From G963677485 sp964519405 (GTDB taxonomy: Bacteria > Armatimonadota > HRBIN16): a stretch of 64,000 nt of DNA. Below, in pieces: positions 35,185 through 44,810 of the stretch. The notes beneath the pieces were generated by a model. That model did no database searches, was not told the origin of the DNA, and worked only from the letters and a program-made list of their open reading frames with translations. The DNA lies in the NCBI GenBank assembly GCA_964519405.1, contig CAZFLA010000003.1, forward strand, positions 14,410 through 78,409. Direction: 5' to 3'. Position numbers and translations under genes: made by a program. Every line of letters starts with the position of its first letter. Positions within the stretch are counted from its first letter, which is position 1.

Positions 35185-36708
35185 CTATTGCTTCTTTTCC
35201 TCCACTACATCATCTTGCAGAGCTAAATCAATGACGGACTCCTGTGTTGCTTGGTTCTGCGATAACTCTCCGGCAACCATACCATGGCGCATCACCACAA
35301 TCCGATCGCTTAACGCCAAAAGTTCAGGAAGATCACTGCTGATTAGCAACACAGCAACACCTTCATCAGCTAACTCGCGAACAAGCTTATGGATCTCTGC
35401 TTTAGCGCCAACATCAACGCCGCGTGTTGGTTCGTCCAGTATAAGAAGCTTAGGCTCTGTACCCAGCCATTTGCCTACCACAATTTTTTGCTGATTACCG
35501 CCTGAAAGGCTTTCCACGGCGTCACGGGCGCTCTTCGCTTTGACAGACATACGTTTCATCATCTGTTCAATCAGCTTGCGTTCGCGCGAAAAATCACGGA
35601 AATTGGTGTTACTCCAGCTCCGCATGACCGACATCACCATGTTGTCTGCAATCGACATGGGCAACACAATTCCTTGTGATCCCCGGTCTTCAGGAACCAT
35701 AGCGATTCCCGCGGCAGTTGACTTCTGGATATCACCTAACTCTAGAGGCTTGCCATTCATCCATACAGCCCCAGAGTCGGCGTTATCAAGCCCAAATACA
35801 ACCATGGCTACTTCAGTACGTCCCGCACCAACTAAGCCGCCTAATCCCATAACTTCGCCAGCACGAACCTCAAAGCTAACGTCTTTGAATGCTCCTTCGC
35901 GAGTTAATCCCTGCACGCTTAAGACTGTGTCTCCGGGTTTGCTATTAGCGGTATACCGCTCATACTCGGTAATCTCACGTCCAACCATCATTTTGATGAG
36001 TGTCGCACGGTCGATTTCAGAGCGTTCCAGTGTACCTACATAGCAACCATCTCGGAATACGGTCGCTCGATCAGCCAAAGCAAGGATCTCTTCCATTCGG
36101 TGGCTGACATATAGTATGCTGACACCTTGTTCCAAGAGTTGCTTCACGATGAGAAAAAGTGCGTCTGTTTCACGTTGGCTCAGCGAAGCCGTTGGCTCAT
36201 CCATGATGAGTAATCGGCTCTTTTTGGCAAGTGCCCGAGCAACTGCTGCCAACTGACGCTGTGCAACGGATAGTTTTTCTAAAGGTAATGTGGGGTCGAA
36301 TTCAGCGCCTACTCTGGCGAGTAGTTCTTTAGTCCGTGCTCTCATCTCAGCACGGTCCAGCAGTAATCCACCGAATTTGGTGGGTTCGCTGCCGATGAAG
36401 ATGCTGTCTTCCGATGATAAATGCGGGAATGCAGTTGGTTCTTGATGGATAACACTGATTCCAGCAGCTTCACTTGCTTTAACGTCACCAAGGCGAAGCT
36501 CTTTACCGTCTACTTTGATAGAACCTTGTTCTGGTCGGTAATTTCCACCTAAAACTTTAATTAACGTGGATTTTCCAGCACCATTCTCGCCTACTAAAGC
36601 ATGGAGTTCACCGAGGCGTATATCAAAGCTTACATTTTGAAGCGCATGTACTCCACCAAATGATTTGCTGATATTATCGATCTCAATCAAAGGGCGAGAG
36701 GAGCCCAT
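35185..36708 (-). CDS. rhaT: Rhamnose-type ABC transporter ATP-binding protein (double ABC)
   Basis: A 507-residue ATPase with two ABC domains as in RbsA-type sugar importers. Domain 1 has Walker A GENGAGKST, signature LSVAQRQLAAVARALA and Walker B LLIMDEPTASL. Domain 2 has a degenerate P-loop GLVGAGRTE, signature LSGGNQQKIVVGKWL and LLILDEPTRGVDVGAK. GGGAG lies ten bases before the ATG. Its stop abuts the start of the frameshifted permease. This gene heads the operon; a hairpin upstream (36883-36919) ends the preceding transcription unit, so its promoter should lie in 36709-36880. Confidence 0.88.
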   Translation of the reverse strand: MGSSRPLIEIDNISKSFGGVHALQNVSFDIRLGELHALVGENGAGKSTLIKVLGGNYRPEQGSIKVDGKELRLGDVKASEAAGISVIHQEPTAFPHLSSEDSIFIGSEPTKFGGLLLDRAEMRARTKELLARVGAEFDPTLPLEKLSVAQRQLAAVARALAKKSRLLIMDEPTASLSQRETDALFLIVKQLLEQGVSILYVSHRMEEILALADRATVFRDGCYVGTLERSEIDRATLIKMMVGREITEYERYTANSKPGDTVLSVQGLTREGAFKDVSFEVRAGEVMGLGGLVGAGRTEVAMVVFGLDNADSGAVWMNGKPLELGDIQKSTAAGIAMVPEDRGSQGIVLPMSIADNMVMSVMRSWSNTNFRDFSRERKLIEQMMKRMSVKAKSARDAVESLSGGNQQKIVVGKWLGTEPKLLILDEPTRGVDVGAKAEIHKLVRELADEGVAVLLISSDLPELLALSDRIVVMRHGMVAGELSQNQATQESVIDLALQDDVVEEKKQ

Positions 36709-36882
36709 GTTACTTTCTCCCTGTATTGATTTTATATGTTCGCCTTTTAGCTAGCTATTTCATTCTAGCATAGAGTTGCGGCATTATCTTTGTATAACGG
36801 GTCTCAATAATTCTATTAAGTTTCTACGATCAAACTAGTGAGTATGCCACATAGCCGTATAAATTGATACATTACAACGATA

Positions 36883-36919
36883 TGTGTTCAGCAACCTGTA
36901 TAACAAATTGCTGAACACA
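36883..36919 (-). terminator. Hairpin after the ribose-type transporter/cupin operon
   Basis: A perfect 12-base stem, TGTGTTCAGCAA (36883-36894) with its complement at 36908-36919, loop 13 bases. It starts 13 bases after the stop of the cupin gene on the minus strand. The following minus-strand bases are T-rich but not a clean run. Confidence 0.65.
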
Positions 36920-36932
36920 CACACGAACGACA

Positions 36933-38135
36933 CTATTTTGTTTGAGGCATATCAGGATGATTCGGTCCGAAATGCTTCAGCATCACAAGTGGTTCGTGTT
37001 TCGAACGATTCATAATCGTGACACCGTCTTTCGCGGCTGGTTCGCTGACGAAGAACTCATCATCCGAAAGCTGTCCATATCGAAGCATCATCGCAGCCTC
37101 TGCATCGTAGACACCGACTTTTCCATGACCTTGAAGCAGTATACAGCCATATGCGGCACCATCCTTCACTGTGACAGTCTGACCAGGCCATACGGTGAGT
37201 TCCTTAGCGGCGATATACGGGTTGGCGTATGCGATCCACTTTTCCATGTAACCTTCGTCGTCATGACAGACGATTGGAGGTCGATAGTATGTCTTGCGGA
37301 AATGCGGATCGATGTTCTTTTCCCAGTCCATTAATGACAGAACATAGTCAATATCTCGTTTCTTGTCGTCAGGACAGTTCTCTACTAAGAACTCGTATGG
37401 GTATACTTCGCCAGCAGTGATGTTTTCGTATACGGAGTTGACATCACTTCCCCACTGCGGTTCATATGTCAGAACAGATCCTGGCGAATGCAGCACACCT
37501 GGTGGTACATACCAACCTGTGCCACGTGCAATTCGGTATGCGCGCGATAGTTCGGTGATGCGCGTATCGCATGTTTCGTAACTTCTCAGCCTATCAGCAA
37601 CTTCTCCAATAGTCACATCTGGATCAAACCCGAAATAGGTATGAGGGAATGTCCCCATATAGCTGTTGAGTTGTGTTGGGAAATAATAAGATTCGGGCTT
37701 GCCAAGTCGGCCTACCCGAGCCGCATCATCGAATTTCAGGTGCAAGTGGTGAAACAGAGGCGTCGCGTAGTCGAAGAACTTGGAATACATAGGCCATCCG
37801 CCATACTTGCTCATGAGTTCTTCGCCTATGATATCCGCTTGTAATACGTCAACTGCTTCCTTGAGAGTGAATTTGTCTTTCTGATCTTCAGTCGGTGCCA
37901 CATAGCTCATGCCTTCATCGGAAGGTGCTAATGGCCCGTTCATAGCAGCGATAACCGAAGCAAACCATCTCTCTTTCATGGCACCGCGTTCAGTGCCCAA
38001 AGCGAAATAGTCGTCAGGATGCAGCCGAAGCCGGTAGCCCGGAGCTCCAAAGCGCCGAGGGACAAATACAGGAGCGAGGCGGAAGATGCCTGCACCTTTT
38101 TCGAAGCATTGTTCAATGAAACCCTTAGTTGCCAT
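36933..38135 (-). CDS. Cupin-fold, mannose-6-phosphate isomerase-like protein
   Basis: A 400-residue protein without a signal peptide. A metal-type motif FHHLHLKF near residue 129, the GTGWYVPPGVLHSPG segment near 205 and a C-terminal cupin barrel (VWPGQTVTVKDGAAYGCILLQGHGKVGVYD) resemble class I phosphomannose isomerases. It is probably a zinc-dependent isomerase acting on the imported sugar. It lies 31 bases after the ribose-type permease gene and should be the last gene of that operon, so its substrate is likely the sugar carried by that importer. The precise reaction is not certain; a sugar-binding regulator-like cupin is the alternative. Confidence 0.62.
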   Translation of the reverse strand: MATKGFIEQCFEKGAGIFRLAPVFVPRRFGAPGYRLRLHPDDYFALGTERGAMKERWFASVIAAMNGPLAPSDEGMSYVAPTEDQKDKFTLKEAVDVLQADIIGEELMSKYGGWPMYSKFFDYATPLFHHLHLKFDDAARVGRLGKPESYYFPTQLNSYMGTFPHTYFGFDPDVTIGEVADRLRSYETCDTRITELSRAYRIARGTGWYVPPGVLHSPGSVLTYEPQWGSDVNSVYENITAGEVYPYEFLVENCPDDKKRDIDYVLSLMDWEKNIDPHFRKTYYRPPIVCHDDEGYMEKWIAYANPYIAAKELTVWPGQTVTVKDGAAYGCILLQGHGKVGVYDAEAAMMLRYGQLSDDEFFVSEPAAKDGVTIMNRSKHEPLVMLKHFGPNHPDMPQTK

Positions 38136-38166
38136 TGATCCCCTCTATCGTATTTATTGTCGTAAC

Positions 38167-39189
38167 CTATACTGTTTTTCGGTGACGTAACCTATCCAGT
38201 GCGACGGCTGCCACGATGATGCAGCCGGTAGCTATCTCCTGAACCCAGTTGGGCAGCCCCATTTGAGAACATCCAGACCCAATGATGCCCACGATGAAGG
38301 CGCCCACAAGCGTGCCAAATATGGAGCCCTCACCGCCAGATAAACTGCCACCACCTATGACGACGGCTGCAATCGCCTGCAGTTCCAAACCTTTGCCAAC
38401 TGTTGGGTCGCCGATGGTTAATCGCGAAAACTGCATCAAGCCAGCTAAGCCCACAAACGCACCGCACGCTGTGTAGACTAACAATTTAGTTCGTTCTACA
38501 TTTACACCGCATAACCGTGCTGTCTGCTCATTAGAGCCGACCGCGAATACATGCCGTCCGAATTTGGTGTATTTCAGCATAAATGCTACAAACATGGCTA
38601 GAACTAACATCATCCATACGCCACCGGGCATTAGCATCCATCTTTGATCAGGGCTTAACGCAGCTAATATCCCGTTTAACCACGAATCATCACAGTTGAC
38701 TTTCGTATCATTGGCTAACCCCTTGGCTATGCCCGTCACGGCCAACATCGTGCCTAGTGTCACTATGAACGGCACAACCTTCAGTTTGGTGATGATTAAC
38801 CCATTCACAAATCCACATATTGCGCCCGCTGCGATACCCACTAGTGCAGCCGTTAAGGCCAATGTGGCGTCAACAGTCACAATACGGTCGTCATGGTATC
38901 CAAGTTTTAGTGCTATAGCTACAGTACTCAGTGCTACAAGTGACCCAACAGATAAGTCAATGCCGCCTAATATAATCACCATCGTCATACCAAGCGCAGC
39001 AGTTCCAACAACGGTTGTTTGACGAGCGATCGTCTCAATGTTGCGGATTGAGGCAAAGTTACTGGATGTTATGGCCGTAAATATGGCGAAGACTATGATC
39101 AAACCCAACAACGGTCCAGCTTTGCTGATAATGCCTAACCGGCTCATTAGGGACTGAGATTTTGCTCCATTGGTTTGTTTCACACTCAT
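38167..39189 (-). CDS. Ribose-type sugar ABC transporter permease
   Basis: A 340-residue BPD_transp_2 (RbsC) family permease with about ten hydrophobic segments. It carries the signature MVIILGGIDLSVGSLVAL near residue 78 and AVVIGGGSLSGGEGSIFGTL near 285. As only one permease is present it should act as a homodimer, unlike the two-permease rhamnose-type system next door. Its ATG overlaps the stop of the ATPase gene by four bases. The transported sugar is unknown. Confidence 0.88.
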   Translation of the reverse strand: MSVKQTNGAKSQSLMSRLGIISKAGPLLGLIIVFAIFTAITSSNFASIRNIETIARQTTVVGTAALGMTMVIILGGIDLSVGSLVALSTVAIALKLGYHDDRIVTVDATLALTAALVGIAAGAICGFVNGLIITKLKVVPFIVTLGTMLAVTGIAKGLANDTKVNCDDSWLNGILAALSPDQRWMLMPGGVWMMLVLAMFVAFMLKYTKFGRHVFAVGSNEQTARLCGVNVERTKLLVYTACGAFVGLAGLMQFSRLTIGDPTVGKGLELQAIAAVVIGGGSLSGGEGSIFGTLVGAFIVGIIGSGCSQMGLPNWVQEIATGCIIVAAVALDRLRHRKTV

Positions 39190-40712
39190 ATTGTTTCCTC
39201 AGCTCCTGTAGCCTCTAGCATTATTTGTTGTTCGTGAAGCATCTCGACGGGTCGAGCTTCTCCCAATCTGCCCCGATGCATCACGGCGATGCGGTCACAT
39301 ATACCCATAAGTTCCGGTAGATAACTACTCACAATCAAAATCGCCTTGGGTTTGATGTTAAGCTCAGTATTGCCCATTGCTAGCTCATCAATCAGCCTAT
39401 AGATCAGCGCTTTACTGGCAACATCGATGCCTCGGGTGGGTTCATCCAGCAGCAGAACATCCACATCATGATGCAACAAGCGTCCAAACGCCACTTTCTG
39501 TTGATTACCGCCAGAAAGGCTAGCTACAGTCTGCTCAGAGCCTCTGCACTTGATAGCTAACTTACCAATCAACAGGTCAGATATCTGCTTCTGCTTACTG
39601 GGCAGAACAATCGATCCAACTCCTGTGTCCTCAAGTTTCGACAAAGTCAAATTATCGGCGATAGTGAGGTTGAGTGCTAGTCCCTCGTTCTTTCTGTCTT
39701 CACTCAGTAATCCGATGCTTTGCTTCCAACGTGATGCAGGATTGGCCCATCCGACATTAGTGCCTACCATAATCTGTCCGCTCTTCACTATGTCAAGACC
39801 AAATATCGCACGAAGCATCTCGGTACGACCGGCTCCTACTAAGCCAGCAATACCTAATACCTCACCTCGGCGCAGTGTAAAACTAGCATTACTAGGCTTA
39901 TGCTGTCCTGCCAAATCATCCACCTGCAGAACGACTTCACCCACAGCCCGTTTTGAACGGGGATAGAGTTCCTTTAAGTCTCGCCCCACCATCAAGCTCA
40001 CGATTTTATCAGTTGATGCCTGTGCAATTTCTCCGGAATATACAGCTTGACCATCCCGCAGCACAGTAAATTTATCAGCGATACGTTTGACTTCCTCTAT
40101 GAAGTGTGAGATATATACGATCGATTGACCTTGTTCCTTTAACCGAATAATAAGTTGAAAGAGTCGCTCAGCATCATCGGAAGACAAGCTGCTGGTAGGT
40201 TCATCGAGCACTAGAACACGGCTGCCAATAGCTAGCGCGCGCCCGATTTCCACTAACTGTTGTGCGGCCACAGTGAGTGAGCTCACCAGCGAATTTGGTG
40301 AGATATCAGGATGCCCTAATTGCTTTAGGGCATCCTGTGCACGCTTCCTGATAGTTTGCCGCTGCAGTATTCCGCCGCAGTTCGGCTCCATACCTAAAGC
40401 GATGTTGTCCTCTACTGATAGGTGCTGCGCTAACGATAGTTCCTGGTATATCATTGCCACACCAGAAACACGAGCCTCCATGGGATTTCGCGGACGATAT
40501 GGCTTACCATCAAGCGTCATTTCACCGCGATCAGCAACGATGGCTCCCGACAGCACTTTCATCAGTGTGCTCTTGCCGGCACCATTTTCACCCACAAGCG
40601 CATGGACTTCACCGGGTAGTATCTTCAAGCTCACATTGTCTAGAGCTATCGTATTGCCGAATTTCTTACTAATCCCAAGCATCTCCAGTCTTGGGATACT
40701 ATCGGTGGTCAT
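39186..40712 (-). CDS. Ribose-type sugar ABC transporter ATP-binding protein (double ABC)
   Basis: A 508-residue RbsA-like ATPase. Domain 1 has GENGAGKST, LTVAAQQLVEIGRALA and VLVLDEPTSSL. Domain 2 has the altered P-loop GLVGAGRTEML, LSGGNQQKVAFGRLL and VLLLDEPTRGIDVASK. It overlaps the binding-protein gene by four bases upstream and the permease gene by four bases downstream, giving a compact three-gene importer. It is clearly a separate system from the rhamnose-type ATPase at 35185-36708, since each set has its own binding protein. Confidence 0.9.
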   Translation of the reverse strand: MTTDSIPRLEMLGISKKFGNTIALDNVSLKILPGEVHALVGENGAGKSTLMKVLSGAIVADRGEMTLDGKPYRPRNPMEARVSGVAMIYQELSLAQHLSVEDNIALGMEPNCGGILQRQTIRKRAQDALKQLGHPDISPNSLVSSLTVAAQQLVEIGRALAIGSRVLVLDEPTSSLSSDDAERLFQLIIRLKEQGQSIVYISHFIEEVKRIADKFTVLRDGQAVYSGEIAQASTDKIVSLMVGRDLKELYPRSKRAVGEVVLQVDDLAGQHKPSNASFTLRRGEVLGIAGLVGAGRTEMLRAIFGLDIVKSGQIMVGTNVGWANPASRWKQSIGLLSEDRKNEGLALNLTIADNLTLSKLEDTGVGSIVLPSKQKQISDLLIGKLAIKCRGSEQTVASLSGGNQQKVAFGRLLHHDVDVLLLDEPTRGIDVASKALIYRLIDELAMGNTELNIKPKAILIVSSYLPELMGICDRIAVMHRGRLGEARPVEMLHEQQIMLEATGAEETI

Positions 40713-41707
40713 TTAGCTTTTTCCAGCGGGTTCAACAAAGATTGAATTTCTGGAGTTGACATGTTATCTTTCGTGATCAGTGTTGCTCCTGTGTCGATCC
40801 GCTCTGGCACTTTCTCGTTTTTGAGATGCTGAACGAGAGTCTTTACACCCATATAACCAATCTGCATAGGATTCTGGACCACAATGGCCTTAACTTGGCC
40901 GTTTTGAATAGACTTAAGCATCACCTCAGAACTGTCAAAACCCACAAGGTTCACCTTGCCGGCTAAATTAGCATCTTGAAGTGCCCTAAGCATACCAAAA
41001 GCTACTGGCTCGCATGCACAGAAAATGCCATCTATCTTCTGACCTTTAAACCGCGATAGCAAGTTTTCGCCAGCTTTATACGCGGTTTCGGTAGTGACAC
41101 CAGCATACTGATCGGATGTAAGTATCTTGATTCCAGGTGACTTCTTTACTGCATCCAAAAAGCCATCTTCACGCTTGGTGGTGCTGTCAGATCCCTCGTT
41201 ATATCGCAAAACAATGACATTACCTTTTTCATTCAGTATTTTAGCTAGATATTCACCTGCTAACTGTCCACCCAGGTAGTTGTCTGTAGCAACAAAGCTA
41301 ACAAAGTCTTTTCCCGCGGTTCCCTTCATACCAGAGTCAAATAATACAACCGGGATGCCGTTGCTTTGAGCATTAGCGACTGGAGCTCGTAGTGCAGTGT
41401 CGTCGAGTGGAGCCAGAACGATACCAGAAACTCCCTTGGATATGAAGTCTTCTACAACCGATATCTGAGCATCACGGTCATCTTCCTTAAGCGGCCCCTT
41501 CCAGATGATCTCAACACCGAGTTCCTTCCCAGCCTTGTCTGCACCGGCATGGACAGTCTTCCAGAATTCATGTATCGTGCCTTTGGGTATCACTGCGATC
41601 TTAAGGCTGCCGGAAGCGCTTTGTGTTTCAGAATTGTCTTTTTTGCTGCATCCCACTCCAACTAACAGTAGGATGGCGAGTACCAGAATGATGGGTAAAC
41701 GTCGCAT
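40709..41707 (-). CDS. Ribose-type sugar ABC transporter substrate-binding lipoprotein
   Basis: A 332-residue type I periplasmic binding protein with a lipobox ending in GVGC near residue 20. Segments IAVIPKGTIHEFWKTVHAGA, GIVLAPLDDTALRAPVANA, VVLFDSGMKG and IFCACEPVAFGMLRAL are characteristic of the RbsB-like group. Ligand residues cannot be read with confidence; hexose, pentose or deoxysugar are all possible. AGGAGG is found six bases before the ATG. First gene of the importer operon, preceded by the terminator of the beta-lactamase-fold gene. Confidence 0.86.
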   Translation of the reverse strand: MRRLPIILVLAILLLVGVGCSKKDNSETQSASGSLKIAVIPKGTIHEFWKTVHAGADKAGKELGVEIIWKGPLKEDDRDAQISVVEDFISKGVSGIVLAPLDDTALRAPVANAQSNGIPVVLFDSGMKGTAGKDFVSFVATDNYLGGQLAGEYLAKILNEKGNVIVLRYNEGSDSTTKREDGFLDAVKKSPGIKILTSDQYAGVTTETAYKAGENLLSRFKGQKIDGIFCACEPVAFGMLRALQDANLAGKVNLVGFDSSEVMLKSIQNGQVKAIVVQNPMQIGYMGVKTLVQHLKNEKVPERIDTGATLITKDNMSTPEIQSLLNPLEKAK

Positions 41708-41753
41708 GAAATCCTCCTAGAACCGTTTGATAAATGGGATGCACTTGCAACTA

Positions 41754-41804
41754 TGGCAAAAAAACATCCTGATGAAATACTGAAAGCCAGTTTTCATCAG
41801 GATT
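41754..41804 (-). terminator. Rho-independent terminator after the metallo-beta-lactamase gene
   Basis: On the minus strand ATCCTGATGAAA (41804-41793) pairs perfectly with its complement at 41778-41767, loop 14 bases, followed by a G and TTTTTTT (41765-41759). It lies 70 bases after the stop at 41874 and isolates that gene from the sugar importer. Confidence 0.88.
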
Positions 41805-41873
41805 CATATACGACATCAATATGCAAATCCCTGCACATTTGCAGCTTCTTCGCATACTAGATATAGAAACTCG

Positions 41874-42728
41874 TTAAGCAGATTTTTCAGTAATCACCTT
41901 ATAGCTGCTGCCATCAGACACCACTTCTATATTGCCGTGCTGCCATGTTCTGTAGAATTTCCCGATATATGGTGAGTATCGCTTGTATCCATCTACTCCG
42001 CGTGGGTCTGGTGACAGCCATGCAGGCATCGGGGCCACCGCGATTTCCGGTGTTACCTGCCTCATCCAACGCTGACCATTAGAGCCTGCACCAGCATGAT
42101 GCGATAGTTTATAAAGTGTTGATCGCACACTAGAGAAACGCCGCATCACACGGGTTTCCTCTTCAAAACCTTGATCACCGGCCAGCAATGCAGTAAAACT
42201 CTTGTAACGGAATTGAAGCACAATATTGTTATTGTTGATGTAGTTCACCACAGGAATCCGTGGCATGGCCGTGTCCAATACCCTTAGCGAAACATCACCC
42301 TTAACTTCATACTGGCCCACTTTTGGTTGGACTAGCCGGATGCTTGAGGTTTTCATGAACTCATCAAAATGAGGCACAAACCCCTCACGTTCCTGGATAT
42401 ACTGCTTCTCATACTTCAGATAAAGGTCGTGCGGAATTGGTGACCACCAGATCTCTTCGAACTTAATCTCAGGGCTTTTAAGCATTTCCATGAGCCCGCC
42501 AAAGTGGTCTGCGTGCATATGGCTGATGACAAATCTGTTAATCGTATTGATTCCGCGTGCCTTTAAAAACGGAATAATCGTGTTGATACCTTCGCCTTCT
42601 ACACCAGCATCGACGAGAACGGTATAACCATCAGGATATGTGATAAGTGTGCTGTCACCAATTGTCGCCTTATTAACATTAATGAATACGACGTGAAACG
42701 CACCGTCAGCCCGGTTGCTCGAAAACAT
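41874..42728 (-). CDS. Standalone ComEC-C-terminal-like metallo-beta-lactamase-fold protein
   Basis: A 284-residue metallo-beta-lactamase-fold protein with HVVFINVNKATIGDSTLI at the N-terminus, LVDAG, the metal-binding SHMHADHFGGL near residue 75 and KLSHHAG near 210. This order, with a V(G)-x-GD-S-x-LI start and SHHAGSN late motif, is that of the C-terminal domain of ComEC rather than of beta-lactamases. The frame opens at 42773, but the first 15 residues are unlike the family. ATG 42728 is preceded by GGGGG ten bases upstream. No signal peptide is evident from this start. It is possibly a nuclease or phosphodiesterase. Confidence 0.75.
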   Translation of the reverse strand: MFSSNRADGAFHVVFINVNKATIGDSTLITYPDGYTVLVDAGVEGEGINTIIPFLKARGINTINRFVISHMHADHFGGLMEMLKSPEIKFEEIWWSPIPHDLYLKYEKQYIQEREGFVPHFDEFMKTSSIRLVQPKVGQYEVKGDVSLRVLDTAMPRIPVVNYINNNNIVLQFRYKSFTALLAGDQGFEEETRVMRRFSSVRSTLYKLSHHAGAGSNGQRWMRQVTPEIAVAPMPAWLSPDPRGVDGYKRYSPYIGKFYRTWQHGNIEVVSDGSSYKVITEKSA

Positions 42729-42873
42729 TACAGATGAACCCCCATCCCAGAAATATAGATATATACATATCACTCGGGTGATATCATTTGTTACATTATA
42801 CCGCTCTATTTTTGCTTAAGGCATCACAACCAAGCCGATCAGGCGACCTATATCCGCATATCATATCATGATA

Positions 42874-43290
42874 TTATGAGCGTTGATACATCATACCGCT
42901 GCCCAGAGTTTCTGTTGGCCTTGCGATAAATCCGTATTTTTCGTACCAAGATTCCATCCCTTTAGCCGCAAATAACCCCACAAACGCACCATGACGTGCA
43001 TGGCGATTAATGTAATCCATCAACCCATCCATGATCATCGCTCCATACCCATGACCCTGATGTTGAGGAAGCACGATCACGTCCTGAACAAAGAACGCAA
43101 GCGAGCCATCACCTACGACTCTGCCTGCGCCTACACATCGACCATTCAAGCGTAACGTCACACCAAATAATGTTGTTTCCATAGCACGTTTTGCTTCAGC
43201 TAAGTCCGGAACCGGCCATCCTACCGCTTCTCGCAGAACTATCAAGTCTTCAGGTGCAGGCGGCCTATGAGCAATTGAGATACCTGGCAT
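42874..43290 (-). CDS. GNAT-family N-acetyltransferase
   Basis: A 138-residue acetyltransferase with the acetyl-CoA binding motif VLPQHQGHGYGAMIMDGL near residue 80 and the C-terminal KGMESWYEKYGFI block. The layout is that of small-molecule or protein GNATs; the acceptor cannot be predicted. A very strong ribosome binding site, GGAGGTGAT, lies four to five bases before the ATG. It is transcribed away from the tandem lipoprotein genes and toward the beta-lactamase-fold gene, 145 bases away. Confidence 0.85.
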   Translation of the reverse strand: MPGISIAHRPPAPEDLIVLREAVGWPVPDLAEAKRAMETTLFGVTLRLNGRCVGAGRVVGDGSLAFFVQDVIVLPQHQGHGYGAMIMDGLMDYINRHARHGAFVGLFAAKGMESWYEKYGFIARPTETLGSGMMYQRS

Positions 43291-43442
43291 GTCATATCAC
43301 CTCCAGTGTAGTTATTTGTATCGAGTATAGCTCATTTAGGCCCACAGATAGGCATAAATACAGGGATTTCGCAAACATAAGTTGAAAGATACATATAATC
43401 TCTACAGGTATTTTCTACAAACCACACATCAGGAGAACTAAC

Positions 43443-44795
43443 TTGATTAACCATCATGCAGCATGTATAGCAGCTCTAGGTTTATGTTTGTCAATCTGTG
43501 GTTGTCAAACACACGCCGACACTGCGTCTGATCGTATCGAGTTTATTGACAACGGAAAGATCCGAGTTGGCATCAATCTTGACTTAGGTGGATCAATCAC
43601 TTACTTGTCGAAATCGGGCTCCGATGTAAACCTCGTAAACTCGTCCGACTGGGGGCGCCAGATTCAGATGTCTCACTATTCTGGTCCAAACCCATTTGAG
43701 CCAGATGGACATAAGGCAGACCCAACTTGGAGGGGGCTTGGCTGGAACCCCATTCAATCAGGCGACTGCTATGCTCACAGATCGACAGTATTGGACTACA
43801 AGAATGACCGCAAGAGTTTGTATGTAAAGTGCATTCCTATGCAGTGGCCGCTTAACAACGTCCCCGGCGAATGCACCTTTGAGTGCTGGATCACACTTAA
43901 AGACAACACTGCGGTTGTGAAAAGCCGCTTAGTGAACCACAGGTCTGACAAAAACCAGTATGACGGCAGAGACCAGGAACTGCCCGCTGTATACACAAAC
44001 GGCCCCTGGTGGAAATTAATGACATATGATGGCGATAAGCCATTTACCAAAGGTAAGCTCACACAGATCCCCCCTGTTATGCCCTGGAAGGGTTGGCTGA
44101 GCACCGAAAACTGGTCTGCTTTGGTTAATGACGAAGGCTGGGGACTTGGTATCTGGCAGCCTGGCGTATATCGCACGATCGGTGGCTTTGCAGGAAAACC
44201 TGGTAAAGGAGGGCCAAAAGACAGCCCAACCGGATATATAGCGCCGCTTCACCGCGAAATTATTGACCATAATATTACCTACACATATAACTATGTGCTT
44301 ATACTGGGCACTGTAGAACAGATCAGAGATTATGTGTATAAGCAAAACAAACCTACACAACAACCGAACTGGCAGTTTACACAGGATAGACAGCACTGGA
44401 TATATCGAAATACCACAGACACAGGTTGGCCGATAAAAGCAGAGCTAAACATCGGCTTATCGAACCAAAATGTGCAGCTTATCAGTCCCGAATGCTTGTG
44501 GTCGGCAGCAAAAAACAAAATCCTGTATATTAATGCAGCTTTTCCTGCGAACTCAAAATCATTTATTGTTCAATGGGAGCGGCTTGATTCTTCTGGTTTT
44601 TCACCAGCAAAAAGTGTCTCCTGTGAGGTTATCAAAGACGGTAAATACCATATATACACAGTGGATATGACCAAGTCTTCGGAATATAAAGGGATGATCT
44701 CACGACTGCAGATTCTGCCAAATCCCGACGGTATTCGTGATGGTAGGCTAAAGGTTAAGTCAATAGGATTTGTAAAGCCACGATCCAGCAAATAG
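43443..44795 (+). CDS. Secreted lipoprotein of unknown function, tandem paralogue 1
   Basis: A 450-residue lipoprotein with a signal ending at CGC near residue 21. It is rich in Trp, Tyr, Gly and Asn and predicted mostly beta. Conserved blocks shared with the next gene are GINLDLGGSITYLSKSGSD, GRQIQMSHY, GWNPIQ, KCIPMQWPLNN, PGECTFECWI, VKSRLVNHR, QELPAVYTNGPWW and IDHN. The N-terminal two thirds resemble a beta-sandwich or mutarotase-like carbohydrate fold, and the last 130 residues look like a second small beta domain. I do not recognise the family. The start is TTG 43443 with AGGAG seven bases upstream. Location in a sugar-uptake region suggests glycan binding or cleavage outside the cell. 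Confidence 0.75.
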   Translation: MINHHAACIAALGLCLSICGCQTHADTASDRIEFIDNGKIRVGINLDLGGSITYLSKSGSDVNLVNSSDWGRQIQMSHYSGPNPFEPDGHKADPTWRGLGWNPIQSGDCYAHRSTVLDYKNDRKSLYVKCIPMQWPLNNVPGECTFECWITLKDNTAVVKSRLVNHRSDKNQYDGRDQELPAVYTNGPWWKLMTYDGDKPFTKGKLTQIPPVMPWKGWLSTENWSALVNDEGWGLGIWQPGVYRTIGGFAGKPGKGGPKDSPTGYIAPLHREIIDHNITYTYNYVLILGTVEQIRDYVYKQNKPTQQPNWQFTQDRQHWIYRNTTDTGWPIKAELNIGLSNQNVQLISPECLWSAAKNKILYINAAFPANSKSFIVQWERLDSSGFSPAKSVSCEVIKDGKYHIYTVDMTKSSEYKGMISRLQILPNPDGIRDGRLKVKSIGFVKPRSSK

Positions 44796-44810
44796 GAAAG
44801 GTATACAAAC

